Shown: positions 1 through 6,190 of the stretch, in pieces
Numbering within the stretch: the stretch's first letter is position 1
Layout of the letters: every line of letters begins with the position of its first letter
Source: WHTX01 sp038255145
GTDB taxonomy: Bacteria > Actinomycetota > Acidimicrobiia > Acidimicrobiales > CAIXPF01
Direction: 5' to 3'
DNA length: 28,401 nucleotides
NCBI GenBank assembly: GCA_038255145.1
Contig: JBBSLP010000075.1
Location: 1-28,401, forward strand
Notes under the pieces: model-generated
What the model saw: only the letters and a program-made list of their open reading frames with translations
What the model was told of the DNA's origin: nothing
Database searches by the model: none
Made by a program: the position numbers and the translations under genes

Positions 1-1401
1 GTAGATGGCGGTGATCTCGGCGATGTGGCCGAGAGTCAGCTCGTTGCGCTTGTTGCCCAGGCTCTTGCGCATCTTCGAGTACAGCTCTCGGGCGTCGATG
101 AGCTGGACCTTACCTCGACGCTCCGGCCGCTTCCGGTTGGTGACCACCCACACGTAGGTGCTGATGCCGGTGTTGTAGAAGAGCTGGTCAGGTAGGCCGA
201 TGATGGCGTCGAGCCAGTCGTTCTCGATGATCCAGCGACGGATCTCGCTCATCCCCGAGCCGGCGTCGCCCGAGAACAGCGGCGACCCGTTGAACACCAC
301 CGCTATCCGGCTACCGCCGGCCGCGACGGGCCGCATCTTCGAGATCATCTGCTGCAGGAACAGGATCTGACCGTCGGACGTGGCGGGCAGGCCGGCGCCG
401 AACCGACCGTCGAACCCGTGGTCGGTGTACTCAGCCTTGATGGCCTTCTCGATCGTCTTCCAGTCTTTGCCGTACGGCGGGTTGGCCAGCATGTAGTCGA
501 ACCGCTGCCCGGCGTGGCCGTCCTGGGTGAACGAGTCGCCGAACACGATCCGCGACGCATCCTGGCCCTTGAGCAGCATGTCGGTACGGCACACTGCGTA
601 CGATTCGGGCTGGACCTCTTGGCCGAACAGGTGCAGGCGCGCAGTTGGGTTTATACGCCGTAGGTGTTCCTCGGCGACGGTCAACATGCCGCCGGTGCCG
701 CAAGCTGGGTCGTAGACGGTGAAGATCTTCGAGGCGACGTGGAGCCGGTCGTCATCCGAGAACAGGACGTTCACCATCAGCTCGATCACCTCGCGAGGGG
801 TGAAGTGCTCGCCAGCTTCCTCGTTCGACAGGTCCGCCGTGACCCGGATGAGCTCCTCGTAGATGTAGCCCATCTCCAGGTTGGAGACAACGGCGGGGTG
901 CAGGTCGATCTCGGCGAACTGCTTGACAACCAGGTAGAGGATCCCCGCCTCGGCCATCTTGTCGATCTGGTTCGGCAGACCGAACCGCACCAGCGCGTCG
1001 CGGGCGTTCGGCGAGAACCCCCGCACGTAGGCGTGGACGTTGCGGCGGATGTTGTGCTGGTCGGCCAGCAGGTCCGAGAAGGAGAACCGCGACGCGTTCC
1101 AGAATCGCTGTCCAGCGGCGTGGGCGAGCACGTCGGTGGCCGCGTCCCACCTGTCGGCGCCGAGCTGCTCGGCTCTGGCCACCACCTTGTCCTTCGTGGG
1201 CTCGAGCACGCAGTCGAGCCGGCGCAACACACAGAACGGCAGGATGACGTCCTGGTACTGATGGCGCTTGTAGTGGTCGCGCAGCGTCTCCTTCACCGAC
1301 CAGATGAAGCTGAGCTTCTCCCGCTGCTTGGCGCTCAGCTCGCGGCGGCCGGCGCCGCCCACCGGGCCGGCGAGGGCACCGCCGTTGCTTCCCTCAGCCA
1401 C
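1..1401 (-). CDS. hsdM: Type I restriction-modification DNA methyltransferase subunit M (3' end beyond window)
   Basis: HsdM methylates adenine N6 within the target of a type I restriction-modification complex (HsdR2M2S), using S-adenosylmethionine. The visible 467 codons hold the N-terminal helical domain (about residues 15-160, including YQDVILPFCVLRRLD), the FTPREVIELM motif near residue 200, the SAM-binding motif DPACGTGG (231-238) and the catalytic NPPY (307-310), followed by FNGSPLFSGDAGSGMSEIRR. The reading frame is open to base 1, so the C-terminus and probably hsdS/hsdR lie to the left. I chose GTG at 1401 because a GAGGG Shine-Dalgarno precedes it; GTG at 1431 is an alternative, and the frame stays open further upstream without good starts. 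The family call is secure. Whether the whole system is intact cannot be seen here. Confidence 0.95.
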   Translation of the reverse strand, partial: MAEGSNGGALAGPVGGAGRRELSAKQREKLSFIWSVKETLRDHYKRHQYQDVILPFCVLRRLDCVLEPTKDKVVARAEQLGADRWDAATDVLAHAAGQRFWNASRFSFSDLLADQHNIRRNVHAYVRGFSPNARDALVRFGLPNQIDKMAEAGILYLVVKQFAEIDLHPAVVSNLEMGYIYEELIRVTADLSNEEAGEHFTPREVIELMVNVLFSDDDRLHVASKIFTVYDPACGTGGMLTVAEEHLRRINPTARLHLFGQEVQPESYAVCRTDMLLKGQDASRIVFGDSFTQDGHAGQRFDYMLANPPYGKDWKTIEKAIKAEYTDHGFDGRFGAGLPATSDGQILFLQQMISKMRPVAAGGSRIAVVFNGSPLFSGDAGSGMSEIRRWIIENDWLDAIIGLPDQLFYNTGISTYVWVVTNRKRPERRGKVQLIDARELYSKMRKSLGNKRNELTLGHIAEITAIY

Positions 1402-1452
1402 ATTTCCCTCGTCTGCTCGACCACGTCGCACCCGAGAGGGCGCCTTCGCCGC

Positions 1453-1458
1453 ATCGTA
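1453..1458 (-). promoter_or_regulatory. Candidate -10 box (TACGAT) for hsdM
   Basis: TACGAT on the minus strand lies about 50 bases before the chosen GTG. It would give a leader of roughly 45 bases carrying the GAGGG ribosome site. It matches the TANNNT hexamer seen before most genes here. No convincing -35 was identified. Confidence 0.4.
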
Positions 1459-1535
1459 CGCGGTCGCCGTGTTACCCCGACCCGAGACCCCTGCCCGCCT
1501 CTTGGTGAAGGGGCCGCCCCCGCCGCCGCCCTGGC

Positions 1536-2549
1536 TCAGTAACCGTCTTCGGAGGCCAGGCCCACGGCCTTGGCCCGGTACTCCTCGATGCGGACGGGGA
1601 AGTTCTCCACGTCGATGCCTTCGGAGGACTTCTGGCCGTTCAGGTAGCGGGCGTAGACGCCCTGGATGATGCAGATCGTCTTCCAGTGGTTGAAGCACCG
1701 GTAGTAGCTGATCTGGGACAGGTCCCGGCCCGTGGTCTTGCCGTAGAGCTCGATGAGCTCGTCGGGGCTGTGGAAACCCTCCATGTGCACCGCCGCGTCG
1801 GAGCGGTCCCACCAGTTGATGGCGTAGCCCAGGTCGGCCAGGGGGTCGCCCAGGGTGGAGATCTCCCAGTCGACCACGGCGTTCACCCGTCCGTCGCGGC
1901 CCACGACGCAGTTGTGCAGGCCGTAGTCGCCGTGGACCACCCGGGTCTCGGCCTGGGCGGGCAGGCGCTCGGCCAGGAAGTCGTGCAGCCGGTCCACGTC
2001 GGGGATCTCGCGGTTCTTCGACGCGTTCCACGACTGGTACCAGCGCTTGAGCTGACGGCCGACGTAAGAGTCCCGCTTGCCCAGCCCGCCCAGGCCCACC
2101 TCGTCCACGTCGAGGGCGTGCAGGGCGGCGAGCGTGTCGATGAAGCTGGGCCCGGTGTTGGCCCGGTCGGCCACCGTGGCGATGCGGGAGATGACGTCCT
2201 CGTCCTCGTAGATGGGGCCGCCCTCGATGAAGCCCATGGCGTAGAACGGGGCCCCGGTGACGCTGGGGTCGTCGCAGTGGGCCAGGGGCTCGGGCACGGG
2301 CACCGGGGTGGGCCACAGGGCCGAGATGAGGGTGAACTCACGGCCCATGTCGTGGGCGCTGGGCAGGAGCTGGCCCAGGGGCGGGCGTCGCAGCACGAAG
2401 GCCCGGCCGCCGGCGTCATCGACGCGGTAGGTGAAGTTCGAGTGCCCGCCGGTGAGCTTGGTGAAGGTCAGCGGCGGCGTGAGCCAGTCCAGCCGCTCGT
2501 CCAGCCACGCCGTGACTGCTTCGACCTCGATCCCGTCGGGCTGCTCCAT
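1536..2549 (-). CDS. Phosphotransferase family protein (APH fold, ACAD10/11-like)
   Basis: A 337-residue aminoglycoside-phosphotransferase-fold kinase. The N-terminal lobe has a GGHSNFTY glycine-rich loop (34-41) and VLRRPP (52-57). Catalytic HGDYGLHN is at 206-213, and the metal-binding Asp lies in VVDWE (D227). The VLRRPP...LLPSAHDMGRE pattern is that of the group fused to acyl-CoA dehydrogenases in ACAD10/ACAD11, where the kinase domain phosphorylates 4-hydroxyacyl-CoA to allow its degradation. A lipid or hydroxy-acid substrate is therefore likelier than an antibiotic; this is inference from family. Only 61 bases separate its start from the divergent P450, which fits a shared lipid or sterol role. 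The ATG at 2549 has no Shine-Dalgarno but a TACGAT hexamer 7 bases upstream, suggesting a leaderless message. Confidence 0.9.
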   Translation of the reverse strand: MEQPDGIEVEAVTAWLDERLDWLTPPLTFTKLTGGHSNFTYRVDDAGGRAFVLRRPPLGQLLPSAHDMGREFTLISALWPTPVPVPEPLAHCDDPSVTGAPFYAMGFIEGGPIYEDEDVISRIATVADRANTGPSFIDTLAALHALDVDEVGLGGLGKRDSYVGRQLKRWYQSWNASKNREIPDVDRLHDFLAERLPAQAETRVVHGDYGLHNCVVGRDGRVNAVVDWEISTLGDPLADLGYAINWWDRSDAAVHMEGFHSPDELIELYGKTTGRDLSQISYYRCFNHWKTICIIQGVYARYLNGQKSSEGIDVENFPVRIEEYRAKAVGLASEDGY

Positions 2550-2556
2550 GGCCGGG

Positions 2557-2562
2557 ATCGTA
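2557..2562 (-). promoter_or_regulatory. -10 box (TACGAT), phosphotransferase, leaderless type
   Basis: Minus-strand TACGAT ends 7 bases before the ATG at 2549, the normal distance from a -10 box to the transcription start. Transcription should therefore begin at or next to the start codon. Its -35 region would overlap that of the divergent P450 promoter. Confidence 0.55.
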
Positions 2563-2598
2563 GGTCAGACGGCAACGCGCCATCGCCGGGACCGTTTG

Positions 2599-2604
2599 TA
2601 GCGT
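2599..2604 (+). promoter_or_regulatory. -10 box (TAGCGT), P450, leaderless type
   Basis: TAGCGT followed by 6 bases and then the ATG at 2611. There is no Shine-Dalgarno. The divergent TACGAT hexamer (2557-2562) is 36 bases away, so the two promoters probably overlap. Confidence 0.55.
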
Positions 2605-2610
2605 GACGAC

Positions 2611-3894
2611 ATGGCCGTGCTGCCGCCCATCACCCGCTCCGAGATCAACCTCTCCGACATCGCGGGCTTCTGGAGCCGCTCGGACGCCGACAAGGAGGCC
2701 GCGTTCGCCCTGCTGCGGGCCACCGACCCCGTCTCCTACCACCGGTTCCTGACGTCGGACCTGGTGAACACCGAGGGCCTCTACGCCATCACCCGCCATG
2801 AGGACATCGTCGCCCTGTCCAAGGCGCCCGAGCTGTTCTCCTCGGCCGGGGGCATCACCCTGCTCGACACCCCGCCCGAGTTCAACGAGTTCTTCGGGTC
2901 CATGATCGCCCTCGACGACCCCCGCCACGCCCGGTTGCGCAAGCTGGTCTCGGCCGGCTTCACCCCCCGCATGATCCGTCGGGCCGAGGAGGCCGTGGCC
3001 CGGGTGGCCACCCAGATCATCGACGACGTGGCCGAGCGGGGGGCGTGCGACTTCGTCACCGACATCGCCGCCCAACTGCCCCTGCGCATCATCTGCGACA
3101 TGATGGACGTGCCTCCCAGCCAGTACGGCTTCGTCTTCGACCAGACCAACGTGGTCCTGGGGGCAGGCGACCCCGAGTACACGCCCGAGGGCACCGACCT
3201 CATCAGTGCCCTTCTCACCGCGGGCGCCAACCTGGCCGAGCTGATGGACGACCTGGCTGCGTCCAAGGTCGGGGGTACCGGGGACGACCTGACCACGGCC
3301 CTGGTCAACGGCGAGGTCGACGGCGAGCGGTTGACCCGGGCCGAGCTGGCCAGCTTCTTCGTGCTCCTGGTGGTGGCGGGCAACGAGACGACCCGCAACG
3401 CCATCAGCCACGGCATGGTCGCCCTGGGCGACAACCCCGACCAGCGGGCCATCTGGGCCGCCGACTTCGACGCGGTCGCCCCCACCGCGGTGGACGAGGT
3501 CGTGCGCTGGGCCTCGCCGGTGGCGTACATGCGCCGCACCACGACCCGGCCCGTCACCCTGCGGGGGGCGGGCATCGACGCCGGCCAGAAGCTGCTCCTC
3601 TTCTACTGGTCGGCCAACCGTGACGAGGCCGTGTTCGCCGACCCCTTCCGCTTCGACGTGCTACGTCACCCCAACCCCCACGTCGGCTTCGGCGGTCCCG
3701 GCCCCCACTTCTGCCTGGGGGCCCACCTGGCCCGCCGGGAGATCACCGTCATGTTCCGTGAGCTGTTCGAGCGCCTGGGCGACCTGCGGGTGACGGGCGA
3801 GCCCCAGATGCTGCTCTCCGCCTTCATCCACGGCATCAAGCACCTGCCCTGCGAGTTCACGCCCACGGCGCCGAGCACCCGGGGGCAGGGGTAG
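2611..3894 (+). CDS. Cytochrome P450, CYP124/125/142-like
   Basis: A soluble 427-residue bacterial P450 monooxygenase that would insert oxygen into a C-H bond using electrons from a ferredoxin; no ferredoxin gene is next to it. Visible landmarks are HARLRKLVSAGFTPRM in the C-helix region, the oxygen-binding I-helix motif AGNETT (256-261), the K-helix ExxR pair E296/R299, and the heme loop FGGPGPHFCLG with Cys368 as the iron ligand. The spacing and the RWASPV.YMRRT stretch resemble the actinobacterial CYP124/125/142 group, which oxidises methyl-branched lipids and cholesterol side chains. The substrate is inference. No membrane anchor is seen. The TAG stop forms the first three bases of the TAGGGT promoter hexamer of the next gene, which begins 10 bases later. 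Confidence 0.95.
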   Translation: MAVLPPITRSEINLSDIAGFWSRSDADKEAAFALLRATDPVSYHRFLTSDLVNTEGLYAITRHEDIVALSKAPELFSSAGGITLLDTPPEFNEFFGSMIALDDPRHARLRKLVSAGFTPRMIRRAEEAVARVATQIIDDVAERGACDFVTDIAAQLPLRIICDMMDVPPSQYGFVFDQTNVVLGAGDPEYTPEGTDLISALLTAGANLAELMDDLAASKVGGTGDDLTTALVNGEVDGERLTRAELASFFVLLVVAGNETTRNAISHGMVALGDNPDQRAIWAADFDAVAPTAVDEVVRWASPVAYMRRTTTRPVTLRGAGIDAGQKLLLFYWSANRDEAVFADPFRFDVLRHPNPHVGFGGPGPHFCLGAHLARREITVMFRELFERLGDLRVTGEPQMLLSAFIHGIKHLPCEFTPTAPSTRGQG

Positions 3895-3897
3895 GGT
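3892..3897 (+). promoter_or_regulatory. -10 box (TAGGGT), OB-fold gene, leaderless type
   Basis: TAGGGT overlaps the P450 stop codon and lies 7 bases before the GTG at 3905. The OB-fold gene can thus be transcribed on its own even though it looks like the second gene of a P450 operon. Confidence 0.5.
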
Positions 3898-3904
3898 CGC
3901 AGCC

Positions 3905-4255
3905 GTGGGCGTCCGTGATCTGCTGAAGAAGATGGCTGCGCCGGTCGAGGAGATCGACCGGGACCGCCGCCAGAACCAGTGCCGTGTCCAGGGGGGCACC
4001 CCGGTCACCGAGATCGTGCCCCGCACCCGGGCCGAGATCGTGGGCGACGTCACCTCGGTGCGCATCGTGCCCCGGGCGGGGGCGTCGTCGCTCGAGGTCA
4101 GCGTGGACGACGGCTACGGCCGGGCCGTGGCCGTGTTCTTCGGCCGCAAGCAGCTGGCGGGCATGAAGCCCGGTCGGCGCATCCACCTCGACGGCGTGGC
4201 CATGATCGACCACGGCCGCACCGTGCTCTACAACCCGGCCTACGACCTGCTCTGA
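3905..4255 (+). CDS. OB-fold nucleic-acid-binding-like small protein
   Basis: A 116-residue protein starting at GTG. After a charged N-terminal helix (RDLLKKMAAPVEEIDRDRR) comes one OB-fold-like beta barrel: EIVGDVTSVRIVPR, LEVSVDDGYGRAVAVFFGRKQLAGM, PGRRIHLDGVAMIDHGRTVLYNPAYDLL. The W/FxGR..L.G...G..I...G.......LYNP.Y pattern is that of the actinobacterial OB-fold proteins encoded near ceoB/ceoC (as I recall it, Rv2694c in Mycobacterium tuberculosis). The molecular role of that family is not established. The same RCK genes follow here, supporting orthology by position. The DUF3159 membrane protein that usually sits between them is absent. Confidence 0.75.
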   Translation: MGVRDLLKKMAAPVEEIDRDRRQNQCRVQGGTPVTEIVPRTRAEIVGDVTSVRIVPRAGASSLEVSVDDGYGRAVAVFFGRKQLAGMKPGRRIHLDGVAMIDHGRTVLYNPAYDLL

Positions 4256-4735
4256 CCCCTGGGCCTGAGCGGCTCTGGCCGGGAAGACGATGGCTCTGCC
4301 GGCATGCGGGATCCGTCGTGACGGCGGTGGGTCGCTCGCCCCGGTGGGCTGCCGACGCCGTGCGCGGTTGGGGCTGGGCGCGAGGCCCTACAGGCCCCCG
4401 TCGTTCAGCGAAGGATGCTGTACCGCAGAGGTTCAAGGCCTTTCGCGAAGGTGGGACTGCCCCCGCCACGGGGGTCAGTGCTTCAGTGTTGACCAGGTCA
4501 GACCCCTGATCGACACCACGGACGCCAGATGCGGCCGACCAGGCGCCGGGCGCGATGCGGCGCCAGGAACGAGCTGGTCAGCCCTGACCGTAGATGGCGA
4601 CAGGGCCGCGCGGCGCCCACCGTAGGCCCGTTCATCAGCATCAGTGCGCCAGCAGCCGCGAACCCTGCATCCGCCATCCCTGCGGGGGGGGGCCGCAACG
4701 GACCCCGACCACCGCCCCTGGGCGGGTGCTTTGCG
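4256..4735. other. 480-base non-coding gap between convergent genes
   Basis: No frame here carries a recognisable protein, and the short open frames look like composition-driven noise. The region lies between the 3' ends of the OB-fold gene and the RCK pair, where related genomes carry a DUF3159 membrane protein. I see no hydrophobic remnant of it. The one clear structure is the stem-loop at 4456-4479. A TTCAAG stretch near 4433 looks superficially like a tRNA T-loop but has no pairing stem. Confidence 0.6.
4456..4479. terminator. Stem-loop, possible transcription end
   Basis: ACTG-CCCCCG, loop CCA, then CGGGGG-T-CAGT: ten base pairs with one bulged T. No T-tract follows, and it lies about 200 bases past the OB-fold stop and 250 past the RCK stop. 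A terminator role is only a possibility. Confidence 0.3.
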
Positions 4736-5395
4736 CTACTCCAGGAGCTGGCGGAGCTCGGCTTCGGCGGCGGGGGCGACCAGGGCCAGGACCTCGTCAC
4801 CGGCCTGGAGCACGGTGTCACCGCGGGGGACGACGACGTGCTGGTCGCGGATGACGGCCACGATGGTGGCGTCGTGGGGGGTGTCGACCTCCCGCAGGGC
4901 CTTGCCGATGATGGGGGACTCGGCCACCAACGTGACTTCGACCAGGGTGACCTTGCCCTGCTCGAGGCGCAGCAGGCGCACCAGGCTGCCCACGCTGACG
5001 GCCTCTTCGACGAGGGCGGTGAGCATGTGGGGGGTGGAGACGGCGACGTCGACCCCCCACGTCTCGTTGAACAGCCAGCGGTTCTCAGGGTGGTTGACCC
5101 GGGCGATGATGCGGGGGACGCCGAACTCCTGGCGGGCCAGCAGCGCCACCACCAGGTTGTCCTCGTCGTCACCCGTCGCCGCCACCACGACGTCGGACTT
5201 GGCCAGCTCGGCGGCCTCGAGCGATCGGAACTCGCAAGCGTCGGCCACCAGCCACTCGATGCCGTCCCCATCGGAGGAGTGGCGCTCGACGGTGCGGGCG
5301 CTCTGCTCGAGCACGAGCACGGTGTGACCGGCGGTACGCAGCTCACGGGCGATGAAGGAGCCGACGTTGCCGCCTCCGGCGATCACGACGCGCAT
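4736..5395 (-). CDS. trkA: RCK/TrkA-family potassium channel regulator (CeoC-like)
   Basis: A cytoplasmic 219-residue K+ transport regulator with an N-terminal Rossmann RCK domain (MRVVIAGGGNVGS, nucleotide-binding glycines 7-12, then LVLEQS) and a C-terminal TrkA_C domain from about residue 135 (VTLVAESPIIGKALREVD...GDTVLQAGDEVLALV). It is the second gene of a pair and begins two bases after the stop of the upstream paralogue, so the two are surely co-transcribed. Such proteins form octameric gating rings that bind NAD(H) or ATP/ADP and open an associated K+ channel or carrier. No TrkH/TrkG pore is encoded here, so the nearby KimA-like permease is a possible partner (inference). Order and orientation match ceoB-ceoC of mycobacteria. 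Confidence 0.92.
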   Translation of the reverse strand: MRVVIAGGGNVGSFIARELRTAGHTVLVLEQSARTVERHSSDGDGIEWLVADACEFRSLEAAELAKSDVVVAATGDDEDNLVVALLARQEFGVPRIIARVNHPENRWLFNETWGVDVAVSTPHMLTALVEEAVSVGSLVRLLRLEQGKVTLVEVTLVAESPIIGKALREVDTPHDATIVAVIRDQHVVVPRGDTVLQAGDEVLALVAPAAEAELRQLLE

Positions 5396-5397
5396 GC

Positions 5398-6069
5398 TCA
5401 GTGCCCTCCCTTGGCCGCAGGGGACTCGTTGAGCCGGGCCCGCAGGGCGTCGACGGCGTCCATGCGCACGGTGAAGTGGGCGATGTCACCCTCCTGGACG
5501 ACGAGGTCGGGCCCCGCCACCTGGGCGGCGCCGAGGCGGGTGAGCACGGTCATGGCCCAGTCACCGGGCTGGGCCAGCGCCGCCACCTTGGTGCCGGCCA
5601 GCTTGGCCGGCAGGGCCAGTTCGATGAGCCCGACGTTGCCCGCGGCGGCCAGCCAGTCGACGTGGGAGTCGTCGGGGAGGAGCCGGCGCAGGACCTGGTC
5701 GGTGGTCCACGACACCGTGGCCACCGTGGGGATGCCCAGGCGCTGGAAGACACTGGCCCGGCGGGGGTCGTAGATGCGGGCCACGACGTGCTCGATGTTG
5801 AACGACTCGCGGGCGACGCGGGCGGTGACGATGTTGGAGTTGTCCCCGTTGGTCACCGCGGCCAGGGCCGACGCCTCCTCGATGCCCGCCCGCAGCAGGG
5901 TGTCACGGTCGAAGCCGTAGCCGGTGATCTTCGACCCGCCGAAGCCGCTGGGCAGCCGGCGGAACGCATCGGCGCTCTTGTCGATCACCCCGACCGAGTG
6001 CCCGGCGCTGACCAGGGTCCCGGCCAGCTCGCTCCCTACTCGGCCGCAGCCGACCACCACCACGTGCAC
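5398..6069 (-). CDS. trkA: RCK/TrkA-family potassium channel regulator (CeoB-like)
   Basis: A 223-residue RCK protein. The glycine motif GCGRVG (7-12), the acidic VIDKS strand end, GYGFDRDTLLRAGIEEA, TNGDNSNIVTARVARE, VARIYDPRRA and FQRLGIPTVATVSWTTDQ closely match the mycobacterial CeoB pattern. A TrkA_C domain occupies about residues 140-223. The frame opens further upstream, but I place the start at GTG 6069 because a GAGGG Shine-Dalgarno precedes it and the Rossmann strand starts there. It is the first gene of a two-gene operon, transcribed away from the KimA-like permease across a 121-base control region. Expected role: binding a nucleotide and gating K+ uptake. Confidence 0.93.
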   Translation of the reverse strand: MHVVVVGCGRVGSELAGTLVSAGHSVGVIDKSADAFRRLPSGFGGSKITGYGFDRDTLLRAGIEEASALAAVTNGDNSNIVTARVARESFNIEHVVARIYDPRRASVFQRLGIPTVATVSWTTDQVLRRLLPDDSHVDWLAAAGNVGLIELALPAKLAGTKVAALAQPGDWAMTVLTRLGAAQVAGPDLVVQEGDIAHFTVRMDAVDALRARLNESPAAKGGH

Positions 6070-6116
6070 GTGTACCCTCTTCGACGAACAGCAACGGGGA
6101 ACCTCGAGCCGCGGCG

Positions 6117-6122
6117 ATCGTA
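6117..6122 (-). promoter_or_regulatory. -10 box (TACGAT) for the trkA pair, leadered
   Basis: Minus-strand TACGAT would start a leader of about 40 bases that ends in the GAGGG ribosome site and GTG 6069. This contrasts with the leaderless arrangement of the divergent permease. Confidence 0.5.
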
Positions 6123-6124
6123 GT

Positions 6125-6139
6125 CCCAGGTCGGCTGGG
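6125..6139. promoter_or_regulatory. Inverted repeat in the trkA/permease control region
   Basis: CCCAG-GTCGG-CTGGG, with further GTCCC/GGGAC matches outside it. It lies just upstream of the trkA -10 box, in its spacer, and 37 bases before the permease -10. It is placed to act as a shared operator, but the arms are short and GC-rich. Confidence 0.3.
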
Positions 6140-6175
6140 TGGGACCACGCATGCACACCTCGTGGGTGGGAGAGC

Positions 6176-6181
6176 TAGCGT
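6176..6181 (+). promoter_or_regulatory. -10 box (TAGCGT), KimA-like gene, leaderless type
   Basis: TAGCGT, 9 bases, then ATG 6191. No Shine-Dalgarno is at normal spacing; a GGGAGAG lies about 15 bases too far upstream. Confidence 0.5.
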
Positions 6182-6190
6182 CCCCGCCGC

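Noticed and set aside
4425..4450. tRNA remnant or attachment site around TTCAAG in the OB-fold/trkA gap
   Set aside because: No stem pairs around the loop, and there is no integrase or duplicated end in the window.
6061..6072. CACGTGCACGTG palindrome at the trkA start
   Set aside because: It encodes the first residues (Val-His-Val) of the RCK protein and is explained by GC-rich codon choice.
6084..6190. Possible c-di-AMP (ydaO-type) riboswitch before the KimA-like gene
   Set aside because: A GGGGAACC element is present, but the other conserved blocks are not recognisable, the space is too short, and the gene looks leaderless with its promoter at 6176. A covariance-model search (RF00379) would settle it.
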